Part shown: piece by piece, positions 22,244 through 34,635 of the stretch | Layout of the letters: each line of letters opens with the position of its first letter | Numbering within the stretch: position 1 is the first letter of the stretch | Assembly: GCF_037975245.1 (NCBI RefSeq) | Contig: NC_092580.1 | Location: forward strand, 32,825,001-32,889,000 | Source of the DNA: Apostichopus japonicus | Lineage: Eukaryota; Echinodermata; Holothuroidea; Aspidochirotida; Stichopodidae | Direction: 5' to 3' | DNA length: 64,000 nt | Translations under genes and position numbers: made by a program | Notes under the pieces: model-generated | Seen by the model: only the letters and a program-made list of their open reading frames with translations | Told to the model about the DNA's origin: nothing | Databases searched by the model: none

Positions 22244-25200
22244 ATGGCAACAATGGCGGAGCCTGAGGCTAATACCGATGATGACAATAGACACAATGGG
22301 ATAGTCAATCCAGATGTTAATAATAGAATAGCGAGTACAGACATTATTACAAGGTCAATTCTGAAGGAATCTGTGCTAAGTGTAAGAAAGATGCCACCAT
22401 GGAATCTGCTTGCTGCTTATTGTGTGGTCATTATTTCCATTCAACTCAAATGTGCTGTTCAGAATAACCGTGATAACTGCACACCCTCTTTTTTCGATCA
22501 GTTTGATCGTGTGGCTGACAAGATTGGGAGTAAACGCTGAGCTTCCTGGAAACTTATGTTTTGTATGTGATCCCTGTATGACACCCACCATGAAATCCAA
22601 CGCACTAATAATGTAAGTGACAGAGTTGATAAATTAGACAATATCGTTTACGATCTCGTGAGTGGTATTCTGGAAATTAAAAACATGTTACGTGATAACT
22701 GTTCCTCCAATGTTGAACAAGTTGTGTCGCAAGGGATTACATGTGTTAAGAAAATTATTTCTCTAAACCCTGCTCAACACCCTGCCAAAATTGCTAATAG
22801 TCCTTGGAACGATATCAAGAGGGTAAATAAGATGAAATCCGTACTCATTATTAAAAATGATACTCATGGTAATAAACCTGGCATTCAAAAACTGGAAAAG
22901 ACCATTATTGATAATTCTATTCAAGTTGACAAATTCCATGAAACAAAGTCTGGTGATAAAGTGGTAGTTATGCCCACAGATGAAGCACGTGACGCTCTGA
23001 AATCCCAGATGGGAGATTTATTTCCTCAGTTTGCATTAAAAGAACCCACTGTAAAATTGCCAACCATCTCCATTGTTGGACTGACGTCCAACATAAGCAC
23101 TGATGTCCTAAAGAAAAATATCATGAAACTAAATCATGGGATTGATAATTTTGCGAAAATTCTGATAAAGAAATTTTTGGCACCCTCGCTGTCAAGCCCC
23201 TAAGAAATGACCCCAAAACCTTTCAGGCATCTGTTAGAGTGAGTAACAACATTAGAAAACTTATCCAGTGTAATTCCGATCGCATCATTATGTGGAATCT
23301 CACTCCTGTAAAGTATATGACAGATTTTTGATGTAATTCATGCCAGAAGTTTGGATATTTTGCACGTGAATTTTTGGAAGCTAAAGTGTGTGCTATATGT
23401 GCAGAAGCACACGGCGAAACCAAAGATTGTCCCCACAAGGATGTTAAGTCACCAAACTTAACCTGTGCAAATTGTAAGAAAGCCTACAATCATCGTCAGT
23501 TTACTTACGCTGCATTTTCGTTTTCCTGTCCTTGCTACATTAACGAGCAGAAGAAAACTTTTTTTATAATTCTTCAAAAAACTAGAGACAGTAAATAAGG
23601 TTAATTCACCTTTGAACATGGTCTGTTGGAACGTGAGGTCATTGAACAATAAAACTGAAGATGTCATGATATTTGTAACATACAATAACATTAATATTGG
23701 ATTCATTAGTGAAACTTGGCTCACTGATTACATTAATCCAACTACAAGTGTCATCAAAGAATTTGGCTACACTATTACCCATAGCTTCAGAACTAACCAA
23801 CGCGTTAGGCGGTGTTGCTATTTTTTATAAACCTGATTTTGACGTTAAAACTATTTCTCTTGTAAACTTTCTTCATTTGAGTACACTTCACTCTTAATGA
23901 AGTGTAATAATAATTCAAAACTGCTGATAATCTCGTTCTAACGGCTGCAGTCCGCTTTGGTTACATGTTTTTTAAATGAATTTGATAACTTCCTGCAGGA
24001 TGTGATGATCCAGAGTGATCATATTATTTCATATGGTAATATAAATATTCATATTGACATTTCTAGTGCCAAATCTAATTCTCAATTTACTGATATTCTG
24101 AACTTATTTGGGCTCATTCAGTACGTGTACTATAGTAGACACACAATCTTGGCCATATGTTGGAGGTTGTTGTTGCCATGCAGTGATCATCTTGTTGATC
24201 TAAAAACGTAGACGTTCTGGATAATATTACGTTGAACGACCATTTCCCTATCAAGTTTGATGTTTTACTCAGCTGCGATTAGCATCAGTATAAAGATATA
24301 TCCTTAAGAAACGTGAAGTCTGTTGATGCAAAAGCCCTTTCCCGTGATATAAACCGTAAATTTTCCAACTACGAAGCATTGACAACGGATTTCAAAGATG
24401 CAGTTGACATATATAATTCTAGAATCGCTTTGATAATATAGATAAACATGCTCCACTAGTGACCAAAAGAATAAAAGTTGTTAACACGGCACCTTGGTTT
24501 GACACTGATAATGTAAATCAGCGGCGTCTTCGCAGGAATGCTGAAAGGAAATGGCACAAATCTGGTCTAACTGTTGACAAAGACGTCAATCTTCAAGTTA
24601 AAAAGGACACTGCGACAATGGCTCAATCAAAGAAAAGGGATTTCTTTAGAATCAAGTTCCAAAATTGTGAGGGGAATTTCAAAGCCCTTTACAAATTTGT
24701 GCATAAATTCCTCGATAAAAATCAAACTAAATTCCTTCCACCCACTGTTTCTCTACAAACTCTTACTAATGACTTTAATACGTATTTTAATGACAAATTA
24801 GAACAAATACGTTCTAATTTGCAGGACATTGATAGAGATGCTGAAAAGCTTGCTACAGCTTGCTACAGCTTATCGTGTAGTTGTCTTATCTCAGTTTAAA
24901 CCTACCACTGTTTGATGAGTTAAGGGAGATAATTAATGATACTGGAATAAAATGCTCCCCTATTGATATACTTTCAAGAGATCTCCTAAAAACTAATATC
25001 ATTCTTCTTCTTCCTTGCAAATATCATCTCTTAATCTGTCGCTCATTACTGGCAGTATGAATGGTCTTAAACTTGCAGATATTTCTCCTGTCATCAAAGG
25101 GAATGGCATAGATCATAACAATTTAAAAAAATTATAGACTGATCTCCAATCTATCCTTTTTGGGTAAATTGATTGAAGAGTTGTCCTTAAACATGCATTC

Positions 25201-26406
25201 TAACAGCCACAATATTTCCAGGCAATCTGCTTACAAAAAGTACCATAGTTCCAAAACCTCCTTTTGAGGGTGTCTAATGACATATTAGTTGCCAGTGACA
25301 GTGGACATGCCACTGTGCTGGTACTCCTTGACTTAAGCTCGGCTTTTGACACCATTTGCCATAATGTTGTTTTGTCCGTATTATCAAATGAAATTGGTAT
25401 TACTGGTATTGTCCTAAACTGGTTTTAAAGTTTTTTTGTGGGCAGATCGCAAAGAGTTAGAATAGGGGCTGTTCTTCTGACGAGATTACAATTAAGTTTG
25501 GTGTGCCACAGGGATCTGTTCTGGGTCCAGACTTATTTAACATCTATATTTTTTCACTTTAAGCTGAAGTTTCTAGAATGGGTTTTAATATTCATTGCTT
25601 TGCTGATGATCACCAGGTTTATAAACACTTCAGGCACCATAATCAAGGATCTGTTCTAGTTGATTCTCTGCAATACTCATCTGGTTGTATTCAACGTTGG
25701 ATGCGCAAATACTATTTGCAACTCAACCCTGGCAAGACCCAAATAATTGTATTTGGTCCCACTCCTATATTCAAACTGATTCGTATCAGGGGTGTTATTC
25801 TTAACACTGTTGATTGTGTACGTTTTGACCAAATTGTTCGTAACCTTGGTGTTCATTTTGGCGATACCATTATCTTTTCGGCATCAAATTTGTTCACTTA
25901 AGTCCAGGTGCTTTAAGAATCTAAGAAATATTTCTAAAATGCGGTTCTATCTTTCTAAGTCTGAGTTAAGCACTATTGTCCAATCCATGGTTTGTTTGCA
26001 TATTGATTATTGTAACTCACTTTATTTTGGTATCAACCAACATTTACATGATCAACTCCAATCTGTTCAAAATTTTGCTGCAAGAATGATATATGGTAGA
26101 AGTAGATATGATCATATGACTGATCTATTCCATGATCTTCATTGTCTTAAAATCAAGGAGAAGGTGTACTTTAAAATGATATTGATTGTGTTTCAGTCTG
26201 TTAGAGGACAGGGTCCTAAATATGTCCATGATCTGTTGGTAACCTCTGACCATAACAGAAATATGTTATTAAAAGAGCCTTGAGTTAAATCCTCGTATGG
26301 GTATCGCTCGTTTGCTAAGGCTGGACCTAAATTGTGGAATAAGCTTTCTGGCAGCATTAAAGAAGTACAAAATGCTGCTACTTTTAAGAGGCAATTAAAA
26401 CACTAC
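22244..26406 (+). pseudogene. Decayed full-length LINE (ORF1 zinc fingers, endonuclease, RT)
   Basis: Collinear but broken pieces are present on the plus strand. A PHD-like cluster lies at about 22350-22480 (CAKCKKDATME...CLLCGHYFH). An ORF1 body at 22658-23203 is followed at 23330-23500 by a CCHC-type knuckle region (CQKFGYF, CAICAEAHGETKDC, CANCKKAYNH). Endonuclease starts at 23612 (MVCWNVRSLNNK, FISETWL), with a degraded middle to 24200. An RT region follows: LLDLSSAFDTI-like near 25325, GVPQGSVLGP-like near 25500, FADDHQVY near 25600. A C-terminal segment (DYCNSLYFGI, FAARMIYGRSRYDHMTD) ends near 26406. At least six frameshifts or stops separate the pieces, so it is an old copy. It belongs to the APE-type non-LTR elements; the clade is unresolved. 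Confidence 0.85.
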
Positions 26407-26587
26407 TAATTTGTCAATGGTTCCGATTTCAGCCAGAATATCGACCAGGTTTAACTTTCGTATCGTTACTTTGAGTTTTATTTAGTTGTTTTCCAGCACT
26501 TTGTTAATGAAATTGAGGTAAATGACAGAGGCAAATGAAAATATATATAATTGAAATCGTAGTGAAATGGAAAATCCAGAACAGTGA

Positions 26588-26720
26588 AAAAACTTCCAGC
26601 CTCCCGCCGGGATTCGAACCCGGGCCTACAAATTTGTCAATTGTTCCGATTTCAGACAGAACATCCGCTTTACATGCCGCTTTACATGCGGACACCTTAA
26701 CCACTAGGCTATGGACGCTG
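26588..26720 (-). repeat. tRNA-like/SINE element with expanded central region
   Basis: On the minus strand, A box tagcctagtggtta (complement of about 26699-26712) and B box ggttcgaatcc (complement of 26610-26620, in gcccgggttcgaatcccggc) are both near-perfect. The interval between them is too long for a tRNA. It contains the tandem catgtaaagcgg catgtaaagcgg and a segment like the LINE tail at 26408-26443 (aatttgtcaatggttccgat against aatttgtcaattgttccgat). Confidence 0.65.
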
Positions 26721-26799
26721 ATTGTATGTCCAGAGGTTCGAAACCGGTAAGGAAGGTCGTTATTCCACTGTAGGCGTTTGTCACCTGTATCGAACAATA

Positions 26800-27925
26800 C
26801 TAGTTCTGTTTTGGTGACATATTTGGCTTACTCTAGAGATCAAACATTATGCTAACCAACTCGAACTCAATGTGTCTTGTGTTTTCTTGTATATTTTCCT
26901 TTTCTTGTCCAAGTTGGCATACATTATTTGAATAGAAATGTGACTATGCATAATCGTAGGAGGTGAGACTGACACGACAGCCCCCATAAAGTGGTAAATT
27001 CGGGAAGAATATTGACAATTTTCAGCAGTATATTAATAGGTTAAGTGGAACATGGCTCAGACCCAATCCCGCCATAATTTGTAAAAAAGATCGCTTATGC
27101 CTATGATTAGAAGACCCACAGTCCGATTGATTTAACTGCACATCCCAACAAGACACAAGGTCTGAATATGGTACAACCTTGTCACAATTTTTTTTCATTG
27201 TTAACTCTGAGGTTTCCAGAGTATCTGCATGCACTTCATGTATCGAGCAACATATTCAACCTATGATGAGACTGTTATACTGATCTGACTAATATTTCAG
27301 TCAATTTGTGTGTATCTCATATGGCCTTTATATTACAGAAAATACTGCAGGGGAAATATTGAATAATGTAGCAGCTATAAACATTTCTCGGGCCACATAT
27401 TCAAGAAACTGATCTATGTAGGGGGAAGTGTTCAAATCATATTGTGACAATGGCAAAAAGGTTTCGTACTGTATGCTATCTGCTAACAGAAATCAAGTTC
27501 TTAGGTCATTGAAATATTAGATATTCCCGTTCATTTGGCATATTTTCATGTATTACTTTGAAGATAAATGAAAAACATTATATATAACCCATGGTCGTTT
27601 TCCAAGAGATTTGAATCGAAAAATGTTTCCCCGTTCTGGCGTAGTGACGAATGTGCAAAAAGTGAGTTTTGATTAAACTCGCTGTAAAGATTTTCACATT
27701 TTGACTTTAGTATGTCGTAATCAAACCAGAAGACTACGTCCTCCCACTCGTTCATATGATCATATGACTGAGTTTCACTACGGTGCTATACTATAATGAT
27801 TTACGTCAATTATGGCAACTGCGTACGAAAGATGCCCTCCCATAAAAACAATCCAAATGTATACAATGTGCAAATTGCATTGTGTCTGTACACGGTGTAT
27901 AGGTGCAGTTGTATAGGTGTATAGG
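26800..27925. other. Non-coding stretch
   Basis: No supportable gene or repeat boundary. Confidence 0.4.
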
Positions 27926-28089
27926 TGCAAATAATGAATGGTTTCCATTCGTGCAATAGTGCAAATATTTCATTCGTCGAAAGATGTAATTTCTTCCATT
28001 CAACGAGGCGCAGCCGAGTTGAATGGAACATTCCATCTTTCAACTCATGAAATATTTGCACTATTGCACTCATAACCATTTATTATTTG
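27926..28089. repeat. Foldback inverted repeat, ~75-bp arms
   Basis: The left arm from caaataatgaatgg through gtgcaatagtgcaaatattt, and the right arm aaatatttgcactattgcac through ccatttattatttg, are near-complementary around gaggcgcagccgag. It would form a long hairpin if transcribed. No target duplication was identified. Confidence 0.85.
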
Positions 28090-28098
28090 TATAATAAC

Positions 28099-28296
28099 GA
28101 ACCAATATTACAAACCAAATACAAATTGGATCAGTGGCTGTTTAAGGCCTAGCGTGGGTTATACTGTATACTGCATTGGATAGTTGCAGAGTACTGTGTG
28201 ATACAGTACACACAGTAGGTAATATTGAACCAACATTACGTACTATATAAAAAAAATGGACCAGTGGCTGTTAAAGGCCTATCCTGGGCTATATTC
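28099..28296. repeat. Two direct repeats of ~67 bp, 128 bp apart
   Basis: Copies at 28099-28165 and 28227-28296 share gaaccaa(t/c)attac, the block tggatcagtggctgtttaag and ggcctagcgtgggtta with small changes. Confidence 0.75.
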
Positions 28297-29779
28297 TGGT
28301 GAGCCTCTAACCTGGGCTGATGGCAAACTATCAATTAACCAATGTATACAGCACAGGATATGGAAAATGTTGTAGGTGGCTACCTTTATTATAACAAATT
28401 CTTATCCCAGAGTTAGAAATTTTTTTGCTGTTCATGAATAATTCCTTGGTCTAACTTTCCAAAGATGCAACATCCATTACTCATTAGGCTTATCCTGTAT
28501 GCGTCATAATGTTTGGGAAGTAAAACTGCTGCCAGAAGTTTACTTGTGAGACAGTTTTTATACGCTATTACCCTTCAAATTAAGTCAAATGTTCTCAAAT
28601 GAGGTGACTATCAAAGAAATACCATGAAATTTCTCTAATTAGATTCTGGTCAGAGCAATTGTCTCAGTGCCGCCCAAAACATTTTAGGTGACGAACTGGT
28701 TGCCATGTAGCTTCTATGTCACATTGTAAGGTTAACGTTATGTCTTACTACGTAACGCTACAGCTAGGCTACTTTGGTGAATCTCGCACGGTATTGCGAA
28801 CAACTTGTGCCTAAATTCCAGACCACGAAAAATGCCAAGATGTCGTGATTTACGCAAATTGCTCTCGTCCCACAGAGCCAGTTCTTTTCTTTACCTACGC
28901 TTAACATTCAAGCGAAATGCTTCAAGAAGTTATAATAAACATTAGTGAGAGTAGTCTTACCGAATCTCGAAAGGTATAGTAGTATGTATAGTATCGTTGA
29001 TGCAGTAGTATTATAGCTGCTGTCTGTTGATGGATCGAATGACATACGACATTACGTAGGCTGCACAACAAAGTCAACTCGGCGATGAATTATACTACGT
29101 GAAGCATACGCACAGAAACGTTTTCTGTGGCCACGGCTCCGTACCAAACGTTTTTGTTTGACGTCATCATTTTCTGAAACTCGTAGTCTTAGCAAAAAAC
29201 TCTGTTAACTGCAGTCATTTTCTTTACATTTAGATCCAATTATGACAAATAAGTATTATCTTGAGTATAATTTATACGTAAATATGAATTTTATAAGTTA
29301 TTAAACTTCATTTGTTGACACATCTTTTTATAGGATTCTGTAAATTCGACATGGTGACATATGTAAAGATAAACGAAACGACGTGGAATTCTGCCCCCCC
29401 CCCCCCACCTCCAGAGCTGAGATCCACATCTAAAGCTCGAGAATACTCTCTCGCAAAAGGGATGTTTTGTACCGAAATTTGTCAATATATTTCAATATAA
29501 CAAATAGAACTTTGAGTTCTCATATTTGATGCTCATCGAAATATTTCTTACAAAGTAGTAATTTTAGTGTAAACATATTCATTGTTCAGTTAGTTTTAGA
29601 CATTCGTCACATTCGTGACTATGCTAGAACTAGATTTTGAATTTGCTTCCTGTCACAGACTAGTATTCGTAGTAGCCATAGGGTACACCATAGGGTACAC
29701 CGTGAATTTTCACTGTCAAATGGGGAGAGGCGGGGGGGGGGGGGTGTAAAGTGGAATAACCTTAGGATAGAAGAAAATA
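28297..29779. other. Non-coding stretch with G/C runs
   Basis: No gene supported. A C run lies at about 29394-29406 and a G run at about 29730-29742. Short direct repeat ccatagggtacac at 29676-29702. Confidence 0.4.
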
Positions 29780-30245
29780 ATCGAAGGGGTGGTACATTGG
29801 TCTTGTTGATTTTAAAAGAACGTCTACGGTATACTACAATTATAAAATAGACAAGGAATTTGCATGGGTTATACGCAGGTATCCACATACGTGTTTTAGT
29901 ATGCTTTTTTTTTGGGGGGGTGGCATGGATGGGGTCTGATATGATGAGGGGAGGGGGTATAGAGGGCAAGGAGAGCCGGCTGTTGAAAGGGGTGGTATAT
30001 TGGTCTTATTAATTTTTAGAAAGAGCGCCCACGTTTTTTTGCAATGTATAAGACAAGGAATTTGTATGAGTACTGGGCGAATATAAGTGTTTTAGTATGT
30101 TTTTCTTGGGAGACATGGATGGTGTCGGAGAGGGGGATGTTCGCGTTGGAAGGGCAAGGAGAGCCGACTGCTGAAAGGGTAGTACATTGGTCTTAAATAT
30201 TTTTTTAAACACGATTTTCTACAATGTATAAAATAGACAAGATAC
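29780..30245. repeat. Tandem repeat, ~200-bp unit, 2.3 copies
   Basis: Units begin near 29791, 29994 and 30181, each with gta(c/t)attggtctt, then aaagacaaggaattt-like and gtgttttagtatg blocks, and end in aagggcaaggagagccg(a/g)ct. Spacings are 203 and 187 bp. Not protein coding. Confidence 0.8.
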
Positions 30246-30261
30246 AAAAGATAGATAAAAT

Positions 30262-30665
30262 ACAAAAGATGCCTCTCAGATTGCCGGAAATGGCACTTCT
30301 GAGGCCTTGTAAGTTGCATCTAAACATTCTTTATTTTATAATCTCACGTTTTAGAAATTTACACTTCCCAAAAAATTGGTAAATTAGAAGAAGAAAAAAT
30401 GGAAATATTCGGGCATCATGGTGCTAAATAAAGAAAATCATTAGGCCTATATTAATATTAATGTCAGAAACCAAATAACAAAAACGCTCTCCACGGAATT
30501 GTCGGGCAAATATTTGAAAAAGATTCGGGCCAGCTACTGCATATATATTTTTTCTCCTCTTAGGCTGCCCGAATTTTTCAGGATTTTTGCCCGAATTTTT
30601 TGTCCTCTGGAAATTTGGGGGGGGGGGCAGACTGCCCCATGCCCCACGCCTCGTACGCCTATGTG
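30262..30665. mobile_element. Remnant of hAT-like element(s)
   Basis: The block 30262-30350 (ggaaatggcacttctgaggc and ttgtaagttgcatctaaac) matches the interior of the element at 56583 and the MITE at 45967. The right side ends gggggggcagactgcccc...cgtacgcctatg, like the end near 40290 (ctcctacgcctatgg). No matching left end or target duplication was found. Confidence 0.5.
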
Positions 30666-31028
30666 CATTAAGTGAAATGTCTCTGACAATAGGTTTTACG
30701 TATCCTTCAAACGTTTTGGAAGCTTTTGCACTATTTTATCCCCTTAACGAAATGTTTAACCTCGTGTGAATCCTTAGATTTAAAGTGGAAAACAACTGTG
30801 CCATTTTTGAAGTGTTTTCAAGTTGTAAGATAGTATGTGGCTCCTTCTTTTTCTTTCCATTCCTGTATACATATAAAATGTACAAATGTACAAATGTAAA
30901 TGTTAAATGTTAAATACCTCAACAAGAAGAATAACTATTATAAAAGGGGGAAATGTTAAGATGATAGATTATCATATCAAATACATTTACACATACAAAA
31001 GTTCATACATAAAACTACAACAAACATT

Positions 31029-32030
31029 CTAAGTGCTCGAATGTATAAAGCAGCACAGTAAATAAAAGAGTTTCTGTAAACTTATGTTCGGTATTTTGTG
31101 GGTATTTCTTTGATATCTGTTCGATTTGTGCAGGAGAGTTTTCAGTACAGTATACAAAGGGTGATTCTGATCACTGTAAATCTTATTAGCCATTCTTGTT
31201 AACTCAGTTCTTGTAACAGCATTTACTTTTTCTAACAGTATATTGTAATCTAAATTAAATATAGCCGATGTGTATTTAAGAAACTTCATTCTTCTCTCTT
31301 TGCCTTTTCAATAAAAAATGGTACTAGGCAGGCACTACATAGATCATATGTGGTAGAATAATAGTATTGGAAAACATTTTCCTTATCATTTTCGATAAAA
31401 AGAGACACAACGTAAGCAACATTAGATACTATATTAAATACTTTGCTTAACACCTTTGGTACATTGCAAGAAAAGATCAAACTGTCGTCGATGTATAACT
31501 CCCAGTACTCATTTTTGGAGGTTCTAGCCACCTCAGACCCCTCATTAATAGTACGTTGCGATGTTGATATAATGAGACCTTCATGTTTTATGTTTTAATT
31601 TTGAAAAGCAAATTTCCTTTATTTTGGGTGGTTACGCAATTACGTCTTGCGGTCACATGTTGGAACTATGTCATTTACAGAAAACTGATAACTTATTTGG
31701 TCAATTTCAACAGAGCTCTTAGAAAGTGTGCATGATACAGCAGTATCATCGGCATATTATGTAACATAAATGTTTTAGTTTGACCAAATTTCATCAGTAT
31801 ATAGTAAGATAGTATAGCAGATAATCGAGCTCCACCCCCCCCCCCCCCCCCCGAGGCACATCAACCTTTATTTCCGATATTTCCGATATTTCCGATAACC
31901 CTTTATCCAACTTAACTTGTCTGGACCATCCTTGAAGAAATTCTGTCAGCCAATGAATAAGCCATGTATCTTTGATAAATCGTGAAAGATTATTCATTAA
32001 TTAATTTTGCAAGACAGTAAATTAAACGTA
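31029..32030 (-). pseudogene. Decayed LINE reverse transcriptase fragment
   Basis: Minus-strand pieces read INNLSRFIKDTWLIHWL...GWSRQVKLDKGLSE (31997-31880), VDVPRGG where GVPQG is expected, then YADDTAVS around 31735-31765. A C-terminal part follows: ELYIDDSLIFSC...YDLCSACL...PFFIEKAKREE (31531-31286) and TSAIFNLDYNILL...DQNHPLYTVLK...NRYQRNTHKIPN (31289-31029). An 18-C run at about 31834-31852 sits at the GVPQG block. Several stops and frameshifts. 5'-truncated. Confidence 0.75.
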
Positions 32031-33044
32031 CTTGAAAAGTCAAGAGAAAGACCTTTGCTATAGTTCTTACTTACAATCTAAATGAGATATACAATATCAT
32101 TCAGTACATGGATTCTTCGAGGGCTTGTAACTTCCATTCTGGAACAGCAAGTCTACCTTCCTTTTTTTATTTCGAGCAACCTTACGGGTTAGCAATCCCA
32201 ATGTATGGAAACCAGGGCTGAGGGTTTACCTGTTTGCTGAAGTTCATTTAGTTTGTGTATCTATGTTCTGACTTGGTTTATTTTTCCAAAAGGTCTGGTA
32301 TAACTTCCCTTATGACCCTTGACGTCTCAGCCCGTGGAACAATACACCCAAGATTCGTTCAACTCTGAGGGTTGCTCTACAGAATTTCTAGTAATCCGGT
32401 ATAAACGCCCCTGGTCCTTTGAAGCATAGTAACGACTTAAGAAAAAACTATGCTAGTACCTTCCAAAGTTCCATGTAAAAGTATGCGACATTTAACTATG
32501 CAACTATATATAACTTAGCCAGATCAAGGTAGTTATAATGCTTGTGATGAGCAAATCCACCAACAGCTAAGAGAAACCGTATTTCTTTAGGGAGATGTTA
32601 AATTTGTCACGATTCCTCATATAGGAAGTCTACAGTGGAAATGGGCTTGTGGTTGTATGTTTTAATATGTCATATTACTGGTATTTATTTATTTGACTGT
32701 TTACATTGACATTGAAAAGTAGAAAAGGATTAAAATATATCGCTACCCCCCCCTCCCCTCCCCCACCATCACAAGTGGCACTATACATCACACATTGGCA
32801 AAAAAGTAGCTCCGTGCCACGACTTTTAAAACCAATTTACTCCCGTGCCGTGCAATGGTCTTTGATATTTTATGGATAGTTCATCACAAGAATATCCGTT
32901 ATTTAAGTTCATTATGATGGTTTAGGATTCCTTCCCTTTAATCCTCAGGTATTGGTTACTCTAACACTAAGAATGGCTTAAATGAATTAACCTTGGTCTA
33001 GGTAATGTAGTCTTTGTGTTCACAAATAAAATTTAAATACCAAA
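32031..33044. other. Non-coding stretch
   Basis: No gene supported. A C-rich patch lies near 32746-32765. The Penelope-like element begins abruptly at the end of this stretch. Confidence 0.4.
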
Positions 33045-34109
33045 AAACAACTTCACGTTAATGGACAAGCATTACCTTCAAAGACACGGGACTGCCATGG
33101 GTACCAGGGTGGCTCCTTCCTTTGCTTGCCTGTTTATGTCTAGCCTTGAAGAACGCATGCTTAGTTCAGCTCCCTGCCGTCCTCTTATCTGGTGGCGCTA
33201 CATTGATGACATCTTCTTCGTTTGGACCAGTGATGAGGATAGCCTGTTCACCTTCATCAATCACATCAATTCTTTCCACAGCACAATCAAATTCACCTCT
33301 AATTACTTTCACCAACAGGTTAACTTTCTCGATGTGACTGTTCGCAAGGAACACGGTTCTCTCTCTACAGACTTATACACCAAGCCCACAGACACACACC
33401 AGTATCTCCATTCAAGCTGCCATCCCCGTCACTGCAAGTCTGAAATTGCCTACAGTCAAGAACTTCGTCTTCGTCGCATTTGCTCTAACAATTCCTTTTT
33501 CAATCGCCATACAGATGCTTTGGAAAAACACCTTACTGTCAGGGGACATCGCGCCAGAAGGGTGCGTGAAGCCATTCAGAGAGTCCACTCCCTTTCCAGA
33601 TCATCTGCTTTGGCAGTGAAGAACAAAAAGGGAAGAGATTGCGACAACAAGCTCCCCCTGGTTGTTACTTTCCATCCAAATCTTCCTCCTCTTCAGCAAA
33701 TCACCTCTAACAACCACAACATTCTCCTCACTTCAGATAGACTCCAACGAGCCGTCCCTGAAAAACCCATCATCGCCTAGAGACGACTCCGCAACCTACG
33801 AGACCTTCTTGTGTGTGCTGCTGTTCCACCTCTAACTTCTAACCCTACACCAATTCAGCATGGTACTTTCAAATGTGATCGTACTTCGGGATGCATCATC
33901 TGCAGCCACCACATTGTTGAATCCAATTCCATCACCAGCCACAGCATGCAACTCACACACAAGACTAAGGGTCACATCACTTGCACAACCACTCATGTCA
34001 TATATCTGATCTCTTGTAGAGTTTGCGGCATCCAGTATGTTGGCGAAACCAAAACCACCCTCAAGAAGCGATTCTATGGTCACAGATCCACAGTCAACAC
34101 CATGAAGAC
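33045..34109 (+). pseudogene. Penelope-like element, 5'-truncated: RT and start of GIY-YIG domain
   Basis: Homology starts at NNFTLMDKHYLQ. RT motifs follow: HGTAMGTRVAPSFACLFMS, then RYIDDIFFVW with the catalytic Y-I-D-D, and QVNFLDVTV. The frame ends at a TAG (33778-33780), beyond which the same protein continues in a second frame from 33811. There, a Cys-rich linker (FKCDRTSGCIICSHH) precedes the GIY-YIG endonuclease start, VIYLISCRVCGIQYVGET and KKRFYGHRS. This order (RT, then GIY-YIG) defines Penelope-like elements. Coding is cut at 34109 by the hAT-like insertion and resumes at 39310. The copy is dead: 5'-truncated, with the stop or frameshift and the insertion. Confidence 0.92.
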
Positions 34110-34635
34110 CAGGGACGTAGCCAGGGGGGAGCAGGGGGAGCGACCGCTCCCCCCCCCCTTTCAGTGTCGAAAAAAAATGTTTAAAAACTGTTGTTTTTTT
34201 AGCATGGTATTTTGTCAGTGCTCTTTTGATCTTGAATACTCGTCAGCTCCGTTAACTCAATTATAATCGTAGTAACATTCACGCCTACTGATTCAACTAC
34301 TTACTTAGTTTGGCAGATGCAATTAGCTAAATTTATTCTATAGCCTATTACAAGCCTACAGTTGGCCACTGCGTAATAAAATACATATTGCCTACCTAAC
34401 CGCACTCTATGGAATGTCACGAACTGTATGCACAACTTTTTTTTTATTTTATTAACTTTATTCGTAACCAGGGGTCCTGTCACTGGTAAACCAGTGTTCT
34501 CCCCAGGATCCCTGTACATATAAAACATACAAAATATAACAAACAGAACACATAAATAAATACAGAATACAGATATAAAAATATAAAATAAAAAAAATAT
34601 ATATATATATATAAAAATAAAAATCTAATTCGATT

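Noticed and set aside
26588-26720. Functional tRNA gene on the minus strand
   Set aside because: The A box to B box distance is too long and the interval holds a tandem duplication.
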